DNA of 64,000 nt from Sphingomonas edaphi (GCF_003583725.1 NZ_QXTF01000001.1:1054001-1118000), one strand, 5' to 3'; counted from the stretch's first letter, positions 8,416 through 18,187 are shown. The notes: a model not told the origin generated them from the letters alone. Numbers and translations: made by a program.

Positions 8416-11397
8416 TTAACCGCGCTCGGGTTCGGGCGGCGGCGGAGGCGGAGGAGGAGGCGGGCACGTGTCCGTCGCCAGGATCACCGAACCGTCCGAA
8501 CAGGTCTGCGTTGCCGGCGGAGGCGGCGGCGGAGGCGGTGGAGGCGGCGGCGCCGGCGGCATCGCCCGCGGTGCTGAGAAATTCGCCCGCAGCGTCAGGC
8601 CGTAGGTCCGGGGCTCCGCCAGGTAGCTCGAGAAAATCTGGCGGCCGCCCGGATAGGCCGGGTCTTGGAAGGCGGAGTCCGCTGTGCCTTCCTGGAACGG
8701 CGAGTTGAACGCTACCTGCTGGTAATTCTTGTTAAACAGGTTCTGGGCCCACAGTTCGACAGCCCAGCGCTCGTCTGGACCGCGGACGCCGACGCGGGCG
8801 TTCACCAGCGTGTAGGCTTCCTGCATTTTCTGCGGGAAGAGGTCGGAGCCGGTATTGTACTTCCCGGTATGACGGGCATCGACGTAGAAAAGGCCCGACA
8901 GGCCGTTCCCGCCAATATCCGGCGTCCAGGCGAGCGAGCCGGTCGCGACGAACTTCGGCGCATTCGACAGTTGCCTGCCCGGAAGGCGGCGAAGCGCTTG
9001 GTTGAGCGGCGTGCCATCGTCGCGGCCGACGAGGTCGCCGCGATACTTGGTGCTAGCGAAGGTCGCGCCGGCGTTGAGGCGCAGGTCGCGCATCGGGCGG
9101 AACGAGGCTTCGAGCTCGACACCCTGCGAACGGACGCCGTAGCCGACATCGCCCTCGTCGCAGGCGCCCGTCAACGCCGCATTGGCATCATAATTCGGGG
9201 CAGCCGGGAACTTCGACTGGTCTTCGTCCGTCCCGCCAAGGTCGCTGGTGCAGCCATTGATGTTCTGCACGATGAAGACAGTGCCGTCGAAGGTGTTCAG
9301 CTGGAAGTTTTTAAACTGCTGGCGGAACAGCGAGACGTTGAACGTGAAGCCCGGAAGCGTGAGCTTGCCGCCAAGTTCGAAGGCATCGACGATTTCAGGA
9401 TCGAACTGCAGGCCTTCGACCAGCGCCTGTGCGCCACCATAAAAGGCGAACGGCAGGACCGGCGGCTTAAGCGCCGAACGGTCGAGGTTAAAACCGCCCG
9501 CCTTGTAGCCGCGCGAGTAGCTTCCGTAGAGCAGCAGGCTATCGGTCGGCTTGTAGGACAGGACCGCGGTGCCGGTGAACTTGTTCTCTTTGCGCTTGTC
9601 GCGAATCTCCACGCCGTCCAATTCGGCCGTGCTGTTACCCTGGCAACTGAGGCCGAGGATCGCATTGGCGGTCGGGATGTACGGAGCGAGCGCCGGATTG
9701 GTGTAAATTGACGCAAGCGCCGCCTGATTCGTCGTACAAACGGTGTTGTCGTTACCGAACTCGGCATTCAGCTTCTTGCGCTCGCTAGTCCAGCGAAGAC
9801 CGACGGTGACATCGAACTTGTCGGTCACGTGGAAGATATTGTGCGTGAACAGCGCGAAGTTGCGGCTGTTCTGCTTGTACGTGTCGCCGATGCCGCCGAG
9901 GTCGCTGATCGAGTCAAGCCGGTCGACCGCGGCCAGGATGGTTGGACCGAGAGGGCCAAGCGACGACAGGCCCGCGTTGATGGCAGCCCGCACGGGGGCG
10001 GCAAGACAGCCGGTGCCAGTCGGGCTGTAGCCCACGGCGAGAGGGCCGCCAGTCACAAGGCGGCAGGCCGCAAACCGACCGTAATCTTCACCGAAACGTA
10101 GCGAGTCGGCCAGCGTCAGGTCTTCGTCGGCGAAATAGCCGCCGACCAACCAGTCCAGCTTGTCTTCGAAGGCAGAGCCCTGCAGCCGCAATTCCTGGCT
10201 GAGAGTGCTGAACTTGCGGTAGTTGGGGTCCTCGTCCTTGCGATAGAGGATGTCGACGGTCGAGTAATCGAAGTCGCCATTCTGTTCGGACTTGTAGCCA
10301 CGATAGCCGGTGATTGAGGTTAGCTTGGCGCCGCCGAAGTCATAGTCGATCTGCATCGACACGCCGCCGTCGGTCGTCGTACCCTTGTAGCTGCGGCCGG
10401 GGCTGACCCAGATGTCGCGCTCCCAGCCGTTGTCGAACGCCTGCGGATCCTGACCCAAGTCGGTCAGGACGTTGATCATGTTGTTGCCGTTGGCCTGCGT
10501 CGGCGCAATCGGCACCGACGGATTGTTGAGGTTGCCGATGTTCGGGTTGATGTCGTTGTTGACATAGACGGCGCCGCAGCAGGATTCCTTACGCCAAGTA
10601 TAGTCGCCAATCAGGCGGATGCTGAGCTGGTCGTTCGGTTCGTAGAGCAGCTGGCCACGGGTGAACCAGCGGTTGCGATTGTTGACGTCGGTGTCGTTGT
10701 TAACGTCGTCATAGAAGCCGTCGCGCTTGACCAGCACACCTTCGAGGCGGAACGCCAGCTCGTCGGTGATCGGTCCGGTGATGCCGCCGGCAATACGGCG
10801 CAGATCGTAGTTGCCGATCGTCAGCTCGCCATAGCCGCCGAAGTTGAACGACGGCTTTTTGGAGAAGATGTGGATGAGGCCAGCCGATGCATTGCGGCCG
10901 AACAACGTACCCTGCGGGCCGCGCAGCACCTCAACCCGGTCTATCTCGCCGAGTTCATTGAGACCTATGCCCGAGCGAGAGCGGTAGACGCCGTCGATGA
11001 ACACCGCGACCGAGCTTTCGAGGCCGGGGTTATCGCCGACGGTGCCGATGCCGCGGATACGGGCCGAGCCGTTCGCTTCGGTGCCAGTCGAGGAAACGAG
11101 CAGCGAAGGAGCGAGCTGGTTAAGCTGGCGAATGTCGGTCGCGCCCGAGTTCTGCATCGACTCCGCGTTCACCGCGGTCACCGCGATCGGAACGTCCTGG
11201 AGGATTTGCTGACGGCCTTGTGCGGTAACGACGATGACGTCGCCTTGGTCCTCTCCGTCCGTCGCCGCGGCCTCCGTCGGCGATTCCGCCGCGGGCGTCG
11301 CCGCGTCGGTCGACGGTGCCTGATTGTCCTGCGCGAAGGCCGGAGCGGAAATCGCGAAGACCCCCGCCGAGAGCAGCCACATCGACTTGCGCATCAT
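8416..11397 (-). CDS. TonB-dependent outer membrane receptor with polyproline C-terminal tail
   Basis: A 993-residue outer-membrane transporter. It has a signal peptide (MMRKSMWLLSAGVFAIS, cleavage probably after AFA), an acidic linker (residues ~23-50), a TonB-box-like GDVIVVTAQG, a plug domain with RGPQGTLFGRNASAG, and a 22-strand-type barrel to LTLRANF. The substrate is unknown; the general style resembles sphingomonad receptors for siderophores or complex organics, with no linked ABC or sigma/anti-sigma genes. AGGGGAGG precedes the double ATG. The oddity is a 53-residue tail after the last strand (bases 8419-8577): runs of 12 and 10 prolines flank a short segment with two Cys. Confidence 0.93.
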   Translation of the reverse strand: MMRKSMWLLSAGVFAISAPAFAQDNQAPSTDAATPAAESPTEAAATDGEDQGDVIVVTAQGRQQILQDVPIAVTAVNAESMQNSGATDIRQLNQLAPSLLVSSTGTEANGSARIRGIGTVGDNPGLESSVAVFIDGVYRSRSGIGLNELGEIDRVEVLRGPQGTLFGRNASAGLIHIFSKKPSFNFGGYGELTIGNYDLRRIAGGITGPITDELAFRLEGVLVKRDGFYDDVNNDTDVNNRNRWFTRGQLLYEPNDQLSIRLIGDYTWRKESCCGAVYVNNDINPNIGNLNNPSVPIAPTQANGNNMINVLTDLGQDPQAFDNGWERDIWVSPGRSYKGTTTDGGVSMQIDYDFGGAKLTSITGYRGYKSEQNGDFDYSTVDILYRKDEDPNYRKFSTLSQELRLQGSAFEDKLDWLVGGYFADEDLTLADSLRFGEDYGRFAACRLVTGGPLAVGYSPTGTGCLAAPVRAAINAGLSSLGPLGPTILAAVDRLDSISDLGGIGDTYKQNSRNFALFTHNIFHVTDKFDVTVGLRWTSERKKLNAEFGNDNTVCTTNQAALASIYTNPALAPYIPTANAILGLSCQGNSTAELDGVEIRDKRKENKFTGTAVLSYKPTDSLLLYGSYSRGYKAGGFNLDRSALKPPVLPFAFYGGAQALVEGLQFDPEIVDAFELGGKLTLPGFTFNVSLFRQQFKNFQLNTFDGTVFIVQNINGCTSDLGGTDEDQSKFPAAPNYDANAALTGACDEGDVGYGVRSQGVELEASFRPMRDLRLNAGATFASTKYRGDLVGRDDGTPLNQALRRLPGRQLSNAPKFVATGSLAWTPDIGGNGLSGLFYVDARHTGKYNTGSDLFPQKMQEAYTLVNARVGVRGPDERWAVELWAQNLFNKNYQQVAFNSPFQEGTADSAFQDPAYPGGRQIFSSYLAEPRTYGLTLRANFSAPRAMPPAPPPPPPPPPPPPATQTCSDGSVILATDTCPPPPPPPPPPEPERG

Positions 11398-11533
11398 AAT
11401 CCTCCCCTGTGAACGCGATTATTATTTTGGAGAAAGAAGTAATGCAGCCGCTGCTTAAGGGGAAGCGAGACACCCGCTCGCCCTTCTAGAATCAGACCTA
11501 TTGCGGCGAAAATGTCACATGACGCAGCGCACC

Positions 11534-11571
11534 AAAAAAAAGGCGCGGCTGCCGTAGGGGCAAGCCGCGCC
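11534..11571 (-). terminator. Intrinsic terminator of infC
   Basis: On the minus strand GGCGCGGCT pairs perfectly with AGCCGCGCC (plus-strand 11563-11571 and 11542-11550) and is followed by eight T (A-run 11534-11541). It lies 27 bases after the infC stop, so infC transcription ends before the TonB receptor gene, which needs its own promoter in 11398-11533. Confidence 0.92.
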
Positions 11572-11597
11572 GGTTTGAACCGCTATGGTTCGCTAAA

Positions 11598-12116
11598 TCA
11601 TTTGGGTGCGATAACCATCAGCATCTGGCGGCCTTCCATGCGCGGATGCTGTTCGACCTTCGCCTTTTCGGCGGTGTCTTCGGCAACGCGCTGAAGTACG
11701 GCCATGCCGAGCTGGTTGTGCGCCATTTCGCGGCCGCGGAAGCGCAAGGTGAGCTTCACCTTGTCGCCTTCCTCCAAAAACTCGAAGACCTTTTTCATCT
11801 TGGTCTGATAGTCATGGTCGTCGATGTTCGGACGCATTTTGATCTCCTTGATCTCCTGCGTCTTTTGGCGCTTGCGCTGCTCATTGGCCTTTTTCTGCGC
11901 TTCGTACTTGAAGCGGCCAATGTCGAGGAACTTGGCGACGGGCGGGTCGGCTCCCGGGCTAATCTCGACCAGGTCGAGGCCCACTTCCTGCGCCTGTTCG
12001 AAGGCTTCGCGCGTATACATCACGCCCAGATTTTCGCCATTTTCATCGATCACCCGGACCTTCGGGGACTGGATGAACTGATTATAGCGAGGACCAGTAA
12101 AGGCTGGCGGCGTCAT
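11598..12116 (-). CDS. infC: Translation initiation factor IF-3
   Basis: IF-3 binds the 30S subunit, keeps it apart from the 50S and proofreads initiator tRNA and start-codon pairing. The 172 residues show the full N domain ([20 protein letters not shown]), the Lys/Arg-rich linker ([20 protein letters not shown]) and the C domain ending QMLMVIAPK. The ATG at 12116 gives a normal N-terminus but has no clear ribosome binding site. No rpmI-rplT pair follows, and thrS lies upstream on the same strand beyond an opposite-strand gene, so the classic thrS-infC-rpmI-rplT order is only partly kept. Confidence 0.95.
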   Translation of the reverse strand: MTPPAFTGPRYNQFIQSPKVRVIDENGENLGVMYTREAFEQAQEVGLDLVEISPGADPPVAKFLDIGRFKYEAQKKANEQRKRQKTQEIKEIKMRPNIDDHDYQTKMKKVFEFLEEGDKVKLTLRFRGREMAHNQLGMAVLQRVAEDTAEKAKVEQHPRMEGRQMLMVIAPK

Positions 12117-12307
12117 CGATCGACGCTGGTTGGGCGGTGGTATAGCGCAGTCTCCTAGGAATCGTTGTTACGGAGCGCGAAGTAAGCCTTCCCGCGCCAT
12201 AAGTGAAGGGCAGGCAGGCCGATGCGCGCGATTTTCGTTTCGCAATGTGGCGGCGTGGCTTCAGCCTGCCCCTTGGAGCGAGCGCAGATCGTGGCTAGGT
12301 TATTGCC

Positions 12308-12973
12308 ATGTCTGCACTTTTCCTGATCCCTGTCGTCTTCGCCTGGCTAGCTGGCCTCGCACTCTTGCGGTTCGGACGTTGGACCTGGCGGCCCGTCACG
12401 CGCCTGCTCCGCAGCTGCGCGCAATTCTTGGCCCTGGCGCTGGTAGTGACGGGCGTGCTGGCCGTCGGCTTTGACGCGGAGAAGCTGGGAGCGGCGCAGT
12501 TGGTTCTGGCGGCTCACTTGGGGTGGCGGGTGTGGCGGGACCGGAACGCCGACCTACAATCCGTAACGGCGGGGCGGGCAGCGCCGGCGGCATCGGCTGG
12601 CCCGTCTGACTGGGATGTTTTCTTTCGTTCGTTGGACCGAAGGCAGCGCAGCCGTGCCGTGCATGCCCGGGCGGCGATCGACAATTTTCTAGCGGTCGCC
12701 GACCGCACGATGCTCAACCCCGAACAGCGTTCACTGGCCATCGCGCTGAAGACCCGTATTCCCGAACTGATGGGTGCATGCCGCGACCGATGCGTGACGA
12801 CGGGCACAGCCGAGCAGCAGGCGTATGCGGAGCGTACACTGGCCGTAATTGAGCAGATGGCGGTCGAAGCGGATGACGCCCGTGCCGAGATTCGCGATCA
12901 TGCAGATCGCGAATTCGAGACGCTGGAACGTTACTTCAGCGGTTTCGCCAGGCGCCGCACGATCAGTCCTTAG
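12308..12973 (+). CDS. Hypothetical membrane protein inserted between thrS and infC
   Basis: Not recognised as a named family. The 221 residues begin with two or three hydrophobic segments (about 1-20, 35-55 and possibly 60-72), followed by an Ala-rich linker and a soluble, mostly helical C-terminal domain. That domain has [29 protein letters not shown] split over two short motifs and a charged helix ([21 protein letters not shown]). It therefore looks like a membrane-anchored cytoplasmic helical domain. The start has no strong ribosome site. Its TAG shares TTAG with the thrS TAA on the opposite strand. It is divergent from infC over 191 bases. Confidence 0.7.
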   Translation: MSALFLIPVVFAWLAGLALLRFGRWTWRPVTRLLRSCAQFLALALVVTGVLAVGFDAEKLGAAQLVLAAHLGWRVWRDRNADLQSVTAGRAAPAASAGPSDWDVFFRSLDRRQRSRAVHARAAIDNFLAVADRTMLNPEQRSLAIALKTRIPELMGACRDRCVTTGTAEQQAYAERTLAVIEQMAVEADDARAEIRDHADREFETLERYFSGFARRRTISP

Positions 12974-14985
12974 CCGCGAAGATCAGGCGGGATCGCCTCA
13001 GCACTGAAGACCGAAATCGCTTCTTCCAGAACCATTACCTTTTGGTGCTCGTCGCTTCCGAGCCGGCGTACCGCGACAGTGCCGTCCTCCGCCTCGCGTT
13101 TGCCAACGACGATCAGCAACGGAACTTTGGCGAGCGAATGTTCGCGCACCTTGTAATTGATCTTTTCGTTGCGAAGGTCTGCCTCGACGCGAAGTCCTGC
13201 TGCCTTAAGCTTCTCGACCACCTCGTTCGCGTACCCGTCGGCATCACTGACGATCGTCGCGACCACCGCTTGGACCGGCGACAGCCATAGCGGGAAGCGG
13301 CCCGCATGGTGTTCGATCAGGATGCCGATGAATCGCTCGAACGTCCCGAGGATCGCGCGGTGGAGCATGACCGGGCGGTGCTTCTCGCCATCTTCGCCGA
13401 CGTAGGAGGCATCGAGACGCTCAGGCAGCACCGTGTCCGTCTGAATGGTGCCAACCTGCCAGGTACGGCCGATCGCATCGGTAAGGTGGAATTCCAGCTT
13501 GGGAGCATAGAATGCTCCCTCGCCCGGCAACTCTTCCCAGCCATACTCCTCGGTGTTGCGACCGGTCGCAGCGACCGCATCGCGCAGCGATTGTTCCGAC
13601 CAGTCCCACATATCGTCGCTGCCGAAACGCTTGTCAGGACGCAGGGCCAGCTTGATGGCATACTGGTCGAAGCCCAGGTCCTTGTAGACGCTGTCTAGGA
13701 GATCGCAGAAAGCCTTCACTTCATCGATCAGCTGGTCTTCGCGAACGAAGATGTGGGCGTCGTCCTGCGTGAACTGGCGGACGCGCATGATGCCGTGCAG
13801 CGCACCATGGGGCTCGTTCCGATGGCAGCAGCCGAACTCGGCCATGCGAATCGGCAGCTCGCGATAGCTGGTGATGCCCTGCTTGAAGATCAGGACGTGG
13901 GCGGGGCAGTTCATCGGCTTGAGCGCCATCAGGTCGCTGGCGCCAGACAGCACCGGAGCATCGTCATCGGTCGAGGGAATCTCGTCCGGGACGACGAACA
14001 TATTTTCGCGATACTTGCCCCAGTGGCCGCTTTTTTCCCACTGGCGCGCATCCATCAGCTGCGGTGTCTTCACCTCGTCATAGCCCGCGGCATCGAGGCG
14101 GCGGCGCATGTAGGCCTCCAGCTGGCGCCAAAGGATGAAGCCCTTGGGATGCCAGAAGACACTGCCGTGTGCCTCGGCCTGAAGGTGAAACAGGTCCATT
14201 TCCTGGCCGATTCGGCGATGGTCGCGCTTGGCGGCCTCTTCCAGCCGGACGAGATGTTCGTCGAGCTGCTTCTTGTTGAGCCAGGCTGTTCCATAGATGC
14301 GGGACAGCATCGGGTTGTTCTGGTCGCCGCGCCAGTAGGCTCCCGAGACGCGGGTAAGCTTGAAAGCCCGGGGATCGAGCTTGCCCGTCGACGCAAGATG
14401 CGGGCCACGGCAAAGGTCCATCCAGGCTACATCGCCGTTGCCGGAGCGATACATCGTAATCGGCTCGCCTTCCGGGAGCTCCATCACCCACTCGGCCTTG
14501 AAGCTTTCGCCCGTACGTTCGAAAAAGTCGCGGACATCGGCGCGGCTCCACACTTCGCGGATCAGCGGTTCGTCAGCGGAAATGATGCGCCGCATCTCCT
14601 CCTCGATCGCCGGCAGGTCCTCGTCGGTGAACATGCCCCGTCCCGGGGCGGGCGCGAAGTCGTAATAGAAGCCGTCATCCGTCGCCGGCCCGAAAGTAAT
14701 CTGCGTGCCGGGATATAGCTTCTGCACTGCTTCGGCGAGGACATGGGCGAAGTCGTGGCGTACCAGTTCAAGCGCGTCCTTTTCGTCGCGCGAAGTGACC
14801 AGCGCGAGGGTCGAATCCCCTTCGAAAGGACGATTGAGGTCGCGCAGTTCGCCATCGACCCGCGCGGCAAGTGCCGCTTTGGCGAGGCCCGGTCCGATGG
14901 CGGCCGCCACGTCAGCGGGGGTCGACCCTTCCGGCATTTCGCGAACGGTACCGTCGGGAAGGCTGATCTTGAACATCTCGGACAT
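12970..14985 (-). CDS. thrS: Threonine-tRNA ligase
   Basis: Charges tRNA-Thr. The 671 residues carry the expected modules. A TGS domain occupies about 1-64. The editing domain has the HDFAH zinc-like motif (His77, His81) and LCRGPH. The class II catalytic core has [17 protein letters not shown] and HAHIF-type motif 2 residues, and the anticodon-binding domain ([11 protein letters not shown]) follows. The ATG at 14985 is preceded by an AGAGG-like site about ten bases upstream on the minus strand. The 3' end overlaps the inserted membrane-protein gene by four bases. The 75-base gap to the divergent hydrolase gene must contain its promoter. Confidence 0.96.
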   Translation of the reverse strand: MSEMFKISLPDGTVREMPEGSTPADVAAAIGPGLAKAALAARVDGELRDLNRPFEGDSTLALVTSRDEKDALELVRHDFAHVLAEAVQKLYPGTQITFGPATDDGFYYDFAPAPGRGMFTDEDLPAIEEEMRRIISADEPLIREVWSRADVRDFFERTGESFKAEWVMELPEGEPITMYRSGNGDVAWMDLCRGPHLASTGKLDPRAFKLTRVSGAYWRGDQNNPMLSRIYGTAWLNKKQLDEHLVRLEEAAKRDHRRIGQEMDLFHLQAEAHGSVFWHPKGFILWRQLEAYMRRRLDAAGYDEVKTPQLMDARQWEKSGHWGKYRENMFVVPDEIPSTDDDAPVLSGASDLMALKPMNCPAHVLIFKQGITSYRELPIRMAEFGCCHRNEPHGALHGIMRVRQFTQDDAHIFVREDQLIDEVKAFCDLLDSVYKDLGFDQYAIKLALRPDKRFGSDDMWDWSEQSLRDAVAATGRNTEEYGWEELPGEGAFYAPKLEFHLTDAIGRTWQVGTIQTDTVLPERLDASYVGEDGEKHRPVMLHRAILGTFERFIGILIEHHAGRFPLWLSPVQAVVATIVSDADGYANEVVEKLKAAGLRVEADLRNEKINYKVREHSLAKVPLLIVVGKREAEDGTVAVRRLGSDEHQKVMVLEEAISVFSAEAIPPDLRG

Positions 14986-15060
14986 AGGACGAGCCTCTAG
15001 CGGGGAGCGCGCGCCGCCTCAACTGCTTCCCTTCTGTGGCCATCGCGCTAGGGAAGCGCG

Positions 15061-15831
15061 ATGCAGACACCAGATATTCCGCCGACCGACCTCGCCTATT
15101 TTGACCCGGGCGACGGACGTCGCATTGCTTATCGCCTGCGCGAACCCAAGGGTGGTTCGCCGACGGTGGTGTTCCTGCCGGGCTATGCGTCCGACATGGA
15201 CGGGGCGAAGGCTGAGGCCATCGATCTGTTCTGTGGCGCGCGCGGGCTCGGCTGCCTACGCTTCGACTATTCGGGGACAGGTTCGTCGGGCGGCGATTTC
15301 GGCGCCGGGACACTGGAGCGATGGCTCGACGAGGCTGTCGCCGCGATCGACATGCTCACGGAGGGCACGATCATTCTCGCCGGATCCTCGATGGGCGGCT
15401 GGATAGCGCTTCACGCAGCGATGAAGCGTCCGTCGCGGGTCAAGGGTTTGCTGGGCATTGCCGCCGCACCCGATTTCACCGACTGGGGCTTTACGGCAGA
15501 GGAGAAGGAGCAGCTCAATCGGGACGGCAAGCTGGAGCGCGCCAACCCCTATGGCTCGGAACCGTCGGTAACCTACCTGGGCTTCGCACTGTCGGGACAA
15601 GCCCATCGCCTGCTTCATTCCCCCATCGACCTCAAGATCCCTGTCCGGCTGGTCCATGGCGAGCAGGATCAGGAGGTGCCGATGGGCGTTCCGATCAAGC
15701 TGCTGCAGGACCTTCGTTCATCCGATGTCCAGCTTCGCCTGATCAAAGGAGGGGGTCACCGCCTGAGCGAGCCGCACGAGATCCACGCGATCCTGACCGA
15801 GCTCGTCGGCCTCGTGGAGCTCGTCCTATGA
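15061..15831 (+). CDS. Alpha/beta hydrolase (ABHD10-like serine esterase)
   Basis: A 256-residue cytosolic serine hydrolase. The nucleophile elbow is GSSMGG (Ser110), the acid is probably Asp in HGEQDQEVP, and the His is in GGGHRLSEPHE. The N-terminal VVFLPGYASDMDG supplies the oxyanion region, and LRFDYSGTGSSGG is typical of the family related to mitochondrial ABHD10 (depalmitoylase or acyl-glucuronidase). The natural substrate is not predictable. Its stop overlaps the next start (ATGA, 15828-15831), so it is the first gene of a run leading to the glyoxalases, with thrS divergent upstream. Confidence 0.87.
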   Translation: MQTPDIPPTDLAYFDPGDGRRIAYRLREPKGGSPTVVFLPGYASDMDGAKAEAIDLFCGARGLGCLRFDYSGTGSSGGDFGAGTLERWLDEAVAAIDMLTEGTIILAGSSMGGWIALHAAMKRPSRVKGLLGIAAAPDFTDWGFTAEEKEQLNRDGKLERANPYGSEPSVTYLGFALSGQAHRLLHSPIDLKIPVRLVHGEQDQEVPMGVPIKLLQDLRSSDVQLRLIKGGGHRLSEPHEIHAILTELVGLVELVL

Positions 15832-16559
15832 TCACATTCCTTGCCGCCGCCATCCTTGCCGCTGCTCAAGCTGCACCGGAGTCGGCATCGGCCTGCCCGA
15901 CCGTGCTGACCGCCGCGGCGCAAAGCTGCCGGGCTATCTATGCCAGCAAGGCAGGGAGGTTCGCGGAAAGCGCGACCGCGTTCGAAAGCGTCGCCGAGCT
16001 AACGCCGTCGGGCGATCCGGCGCGGGATCGCGCGCTGGCGGCCGCTGGCAACATGTGGATTGCAGCCGGACAGCCGGGCAAGGCGGCCCTAGCCCTGGAC
16101 AAGGCGCTGGCTGGTACGGGCTTGCAGGCCGAACAGCATGGCCTAGCCCTGCTCGACAGGGCCAGGGCAAGCGAGGCGCAGGGCGACCTGAAGACCGCGC
16201 GGGCGAAAGTGACCGAGGCCGCCAAGACGATAAGTGAAGACCCCTATTTGTGGTTTTTCTCCGCTGCGCTTGCGATCCGGGAAGAAGATGTTCCGACGGC
16301 AAAATCGTCGATTAACCGCGCGCTGGCGATGGTACCGGATTCGCCGGAAGTAATGTTCGAGGCCGGTCATGTCTTCCACGCGGCAGGTGAGGAAGCCAAG
16401 GCGCTAGAATATTGGAACAAGGCGATTGCCGCCGACCCCAATGGCCCTGCCGGAAAAGCGGCGCGCCAGGCGCTGGCGATGAGCGATGCGCCGTTGACCG
16501 TGACCAACGATGTGACGAAAAGCCCGGTGGGGCATGGCGAAGGTCCGAAAGGTCAATAA
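15828..16559 (+). CDS. Secreted or periplasmic TPR-repeat protein
   Basis: A 243-residue protein starting with a short signal-like segment (MITFLAAAILAAAQAA). Helical tetratricopeptide-type repeats follow, e.g. AGKAGRFAESATAF-like, AGQPGKAALALDKALA, AQGDLKTARAKVTEAA and EEAKALEYWNKAIAADPNGP. TPR domains mediate protein contacts; no catalytic motif is seen. The ATG at 15828 overlaps the hydrolase stop by ATGA. In-frame codons extend upstream to 15321, but only as a shadow of the hydrolase gene. The true partner is unknown; coupling to the hydrolase suggests a shared role. Confidence 0.78.
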   Translation: MITFLAAAILAAAQAAPESASACPTVLTAAAQSCRAIYASKAGRFAESATAFESVAELTPSGDPARDRALAAAGNMWIAAGQPGKAALALDKALAGTGLQAEQHGLALLDRARASEAQGDLKTARAKVTEAAKTISEDPYLWFFSAALAIREEDVPTAKSSINRALAMVPDSPEVMFEAGHVFHAAGEEAKALEYWNKAIAADPNGPAGKAARQALAMSDAPLTVTNDVTKSPVGHGEGPKGQ

Positions 16560-16570
16560 GCGAGGAACCG

Positions 16571-16987
16571 ATGAAATTCCTTCACTCCATGCTCCGCGTG
16601 TCCGACCCAGATGCGACCATCCGCTTCTTCAATCTGCTCGGCCTCGAGGAGCGCCGCCGGAAAAATGTGCCGGAGGGCAAGTTCACGCTGATCTTCCTAG
16701 GCGCGCCGGACGACGAGGGCGGCGAGGTCGAACTGACCCATAATTGGGATGAAACCGGCTATGGCGGCGGCCGCAATTTCGGGCACCTTGCCTACGCCGT
16801 CGACGATATTTACGAAACTTGCCAGCGCCTTGCCGACAATGGCGTAACGATCAACCGCCCGCCGCGCGACGGCCACATGGCATTCGTCCGCTCGCCAGAT
16901 GGAATTTCGATCGAGCTCCTCCAGAAAGGCGACCGCCTGCCGCCTGCCGAGCCCTGGGCGTCCATGCCCAACACGGGAAGCTGGTAA
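16571..16987 (+). CDS. gloA: Lactoylglutathione lyase (glyoxalase I)
   Basis: Converts the hemithioacetal of methylglyoxal and glutathione to S-lactoylglutathione. The 138 residues match the E. coli-type family (~135). The four expected metal ligands are visible: His5 (MKFLHSMLRV), Glu in EVELTHNWD, His in NFGHLAYAVDD and Glu in GISIELLQ. The ATG at 16571 follows GAGGAACCG. The stop TAA shares one base with the gloB start, so both glyoxalase steps are translated from one message. Together they detoxify methylglyoxal and imply glutathione as the thiol. Confidence 0.94.
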   Translation: MKFLHSMLRVSDPDATIRFFNLLGLEERRRKNVPEGKFTLIFLGAPDDEGGEVELTHNWDETGYGGGRNFGHLAYAVDDIYETCQRLADNGVTINRPPRDGHMAFVRSPDGISIELLQKGDRLPPAEPWASMPNTGSW

Positions 16988-17718
16988 TGGCCCGGCTGGA
17001 GGTCGTCGCGGTCCCGGCCTTCACCGACAATTATCTGTGGCTGGTCCACGATTCCGAGAGCGGCGCCACCGCCGTGGTCGACCCGGGCGATGCAGTGCCG
17101 GTGCTGGCCGAGGCAGAGCGGCGCGGCTGGCGCATTACCAGCATCTTGAACACCCACTGGCACCCCGACCATACCGGCGGAAATCTAGCGGTTAAGGAAG
17201 CGACCGGCGCCGAAATATGGGGCCCAGCCGGCGATATGGGACGCGTACCGGGACTCGATCACGCGCTTAGTGAGGGTGATCGGGTGAGCATCGGCAACCA
17301 TCGGGCCGAAGTGTGGGAAGTCCCCGGACACACGCTCGGCCACATCGCTTATGTCTTTGGCGACGACGCTATGGCCTTTGTCGGCGACACGATGTTCGCG
17401 ATGGGCTGCGGCCGGTTGTTCGAAGGGACGGCGGAGCAGATGGTTGGTTCGCTTCGCCGGCTGGCGGCGCTTCCGCCCGTGACCGAACTTTACTGTGCTC
17501 ACGAATATACGCTGTCGAATGCACGCTTCGCTGCCCATTCCTTTCCATCGAGCAAGGAAATTGCGGATCGGCTCCGTCATGTCGAACAGGAGCGGTTAGA
17601 GGCACGCCCGACCGTCCCGACCACGGTGGCACAGGAGCGGGCGACCAACCCTTTCCTCCTAGCCCGCGATGTTGCGCATTTCGCGCAATTGCGGGCGGAA
17701 AAGGATAATTTCCGCTAA
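16987..17718 (+). CDS. gloB: Hydroxyacylglutathione hydrolase (glyoxalase II)
   Basis: Hydrolyses S-lactoylglutathione to lactate and glutathione, completing the glyoxalase pathway begun by the upstream gene. The 243-residue metallo-beta-lactamase fold shows THWHPDHTGG, the VPGHTLGHI His, the bridging Asp in FVGDTMF and the CAHEYTLSNARFA region of class II glyoxalases. The ATG at 16987 overlaps gloA by one base (TAATG), the tightest coupling in this run. Confidence 0.95.
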   Translation: MARLEVVAVPAFTDNYLWLVHDSESGATAVVDPGDAVPVLAEAERRGWRITSILNTHWHPDHTGGNLAVKEATGAEIWGPAGDMGRVPGLDHALSEGDRVSIGNHRAEVWEVPGHTLGHIAYVFGDDAMAFVGDTMFAMGCGRLFEGTAEQMVGSLRRLAALPPVTELYCAHEYTLSNARFAAHSFPSSKEIADRLRHVEQERLEARPTVPTTVAQERATNPFLLARDVAHFAQLRAEKDNFR

Positions 17719-17767
17719 TCGACCGTTGAATTGAGTGCTGCCGGAAATGAATTCGGGGAGAAAGACC

Positions 17768-18181
17768 ATGCGCCGATTCACTGCCGCCTTGTTCATCGCC
17801 GGATTCGCGGGTCTGGCCGCTTCTTGTTCGACTTCAAACGGCCAGGAAACGCGTTCGCCGAAGGCGCAGCGGGAGCTGGCCGACGCACTTGCCGGCCGCA
17901 CAGCCGGTCCCCCCGTCCGCTGCCTTCCGTCCTATCGGTCGAGGCAAATGCAGGTGATCGACGACTGGACCATCATCTTCCGCGACGGCAAGACGGTCTA
18001 CGTCCAGAACCCGCGCGGCGGTTGCCGGGGCCTGGGATCCGGCGCCTACACGTTGGTGACGAAGACCTACGGGATCGCCCAGCAGTGTGACGGCGACCTC
18101 AATCAGCTGGTCGACCTGCGCACCGGAATGATGGGCGGGTCCTGCGTGTTCGGGCCGTTCACGCCCTACACCAAGCCGTAG
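17768..18181 (+). CDS. Small lipoprotein, DUF6491-like
   Basis: A 137-residue predicted lipoprotein. A signal peptide ends in a lipobox LAASC, with the lipidated Cys near residue 20. The mature part has three more Cys (in VRCLPSY, GGCRGLG and QQCDGD) and one in GGSCVFGPF, near-regular for the uncharacterised DUF6491 family of Sphingomonadales and Caulobacterales. That assignment rests on remembered pattern (DDWTIIFRDGKTVYV, then a C-terminal SCxFGPFxPY). The ATG at 17768 follows GGGGAGAAAGACC. Function unknown. Six bases separate its stop from the stop of the convergent acyl-CoA synthetase. Confidence 0.75.
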   Translation: MRRFTAALFIAGFAGLAASCSTSNGQETRSPKAQRELADALAGRTAGPPVRCLPSYRSRQMQVIDDWTIIFRDGKTVYVQNPRGGCRGLGSGAYTLVTKTYGIAQQCDGDLNQLVDLRTGMMGGSCVFGPFTPYTKP

Positions 18182-18187
18182 GCTGGC

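Noticed and set aside
8665-9711. 348-codon open frame antisense to the TonB receptor
   Set aside because: Fully inside the receptor gene, with a composition typical of a mirrored high-GC frame and no signal, domain or ribosome site.
13753-14718. 321-codon open frame antisense to thrS
   Set aside because: Shadow of the synthetase gene; no recognisable motif.
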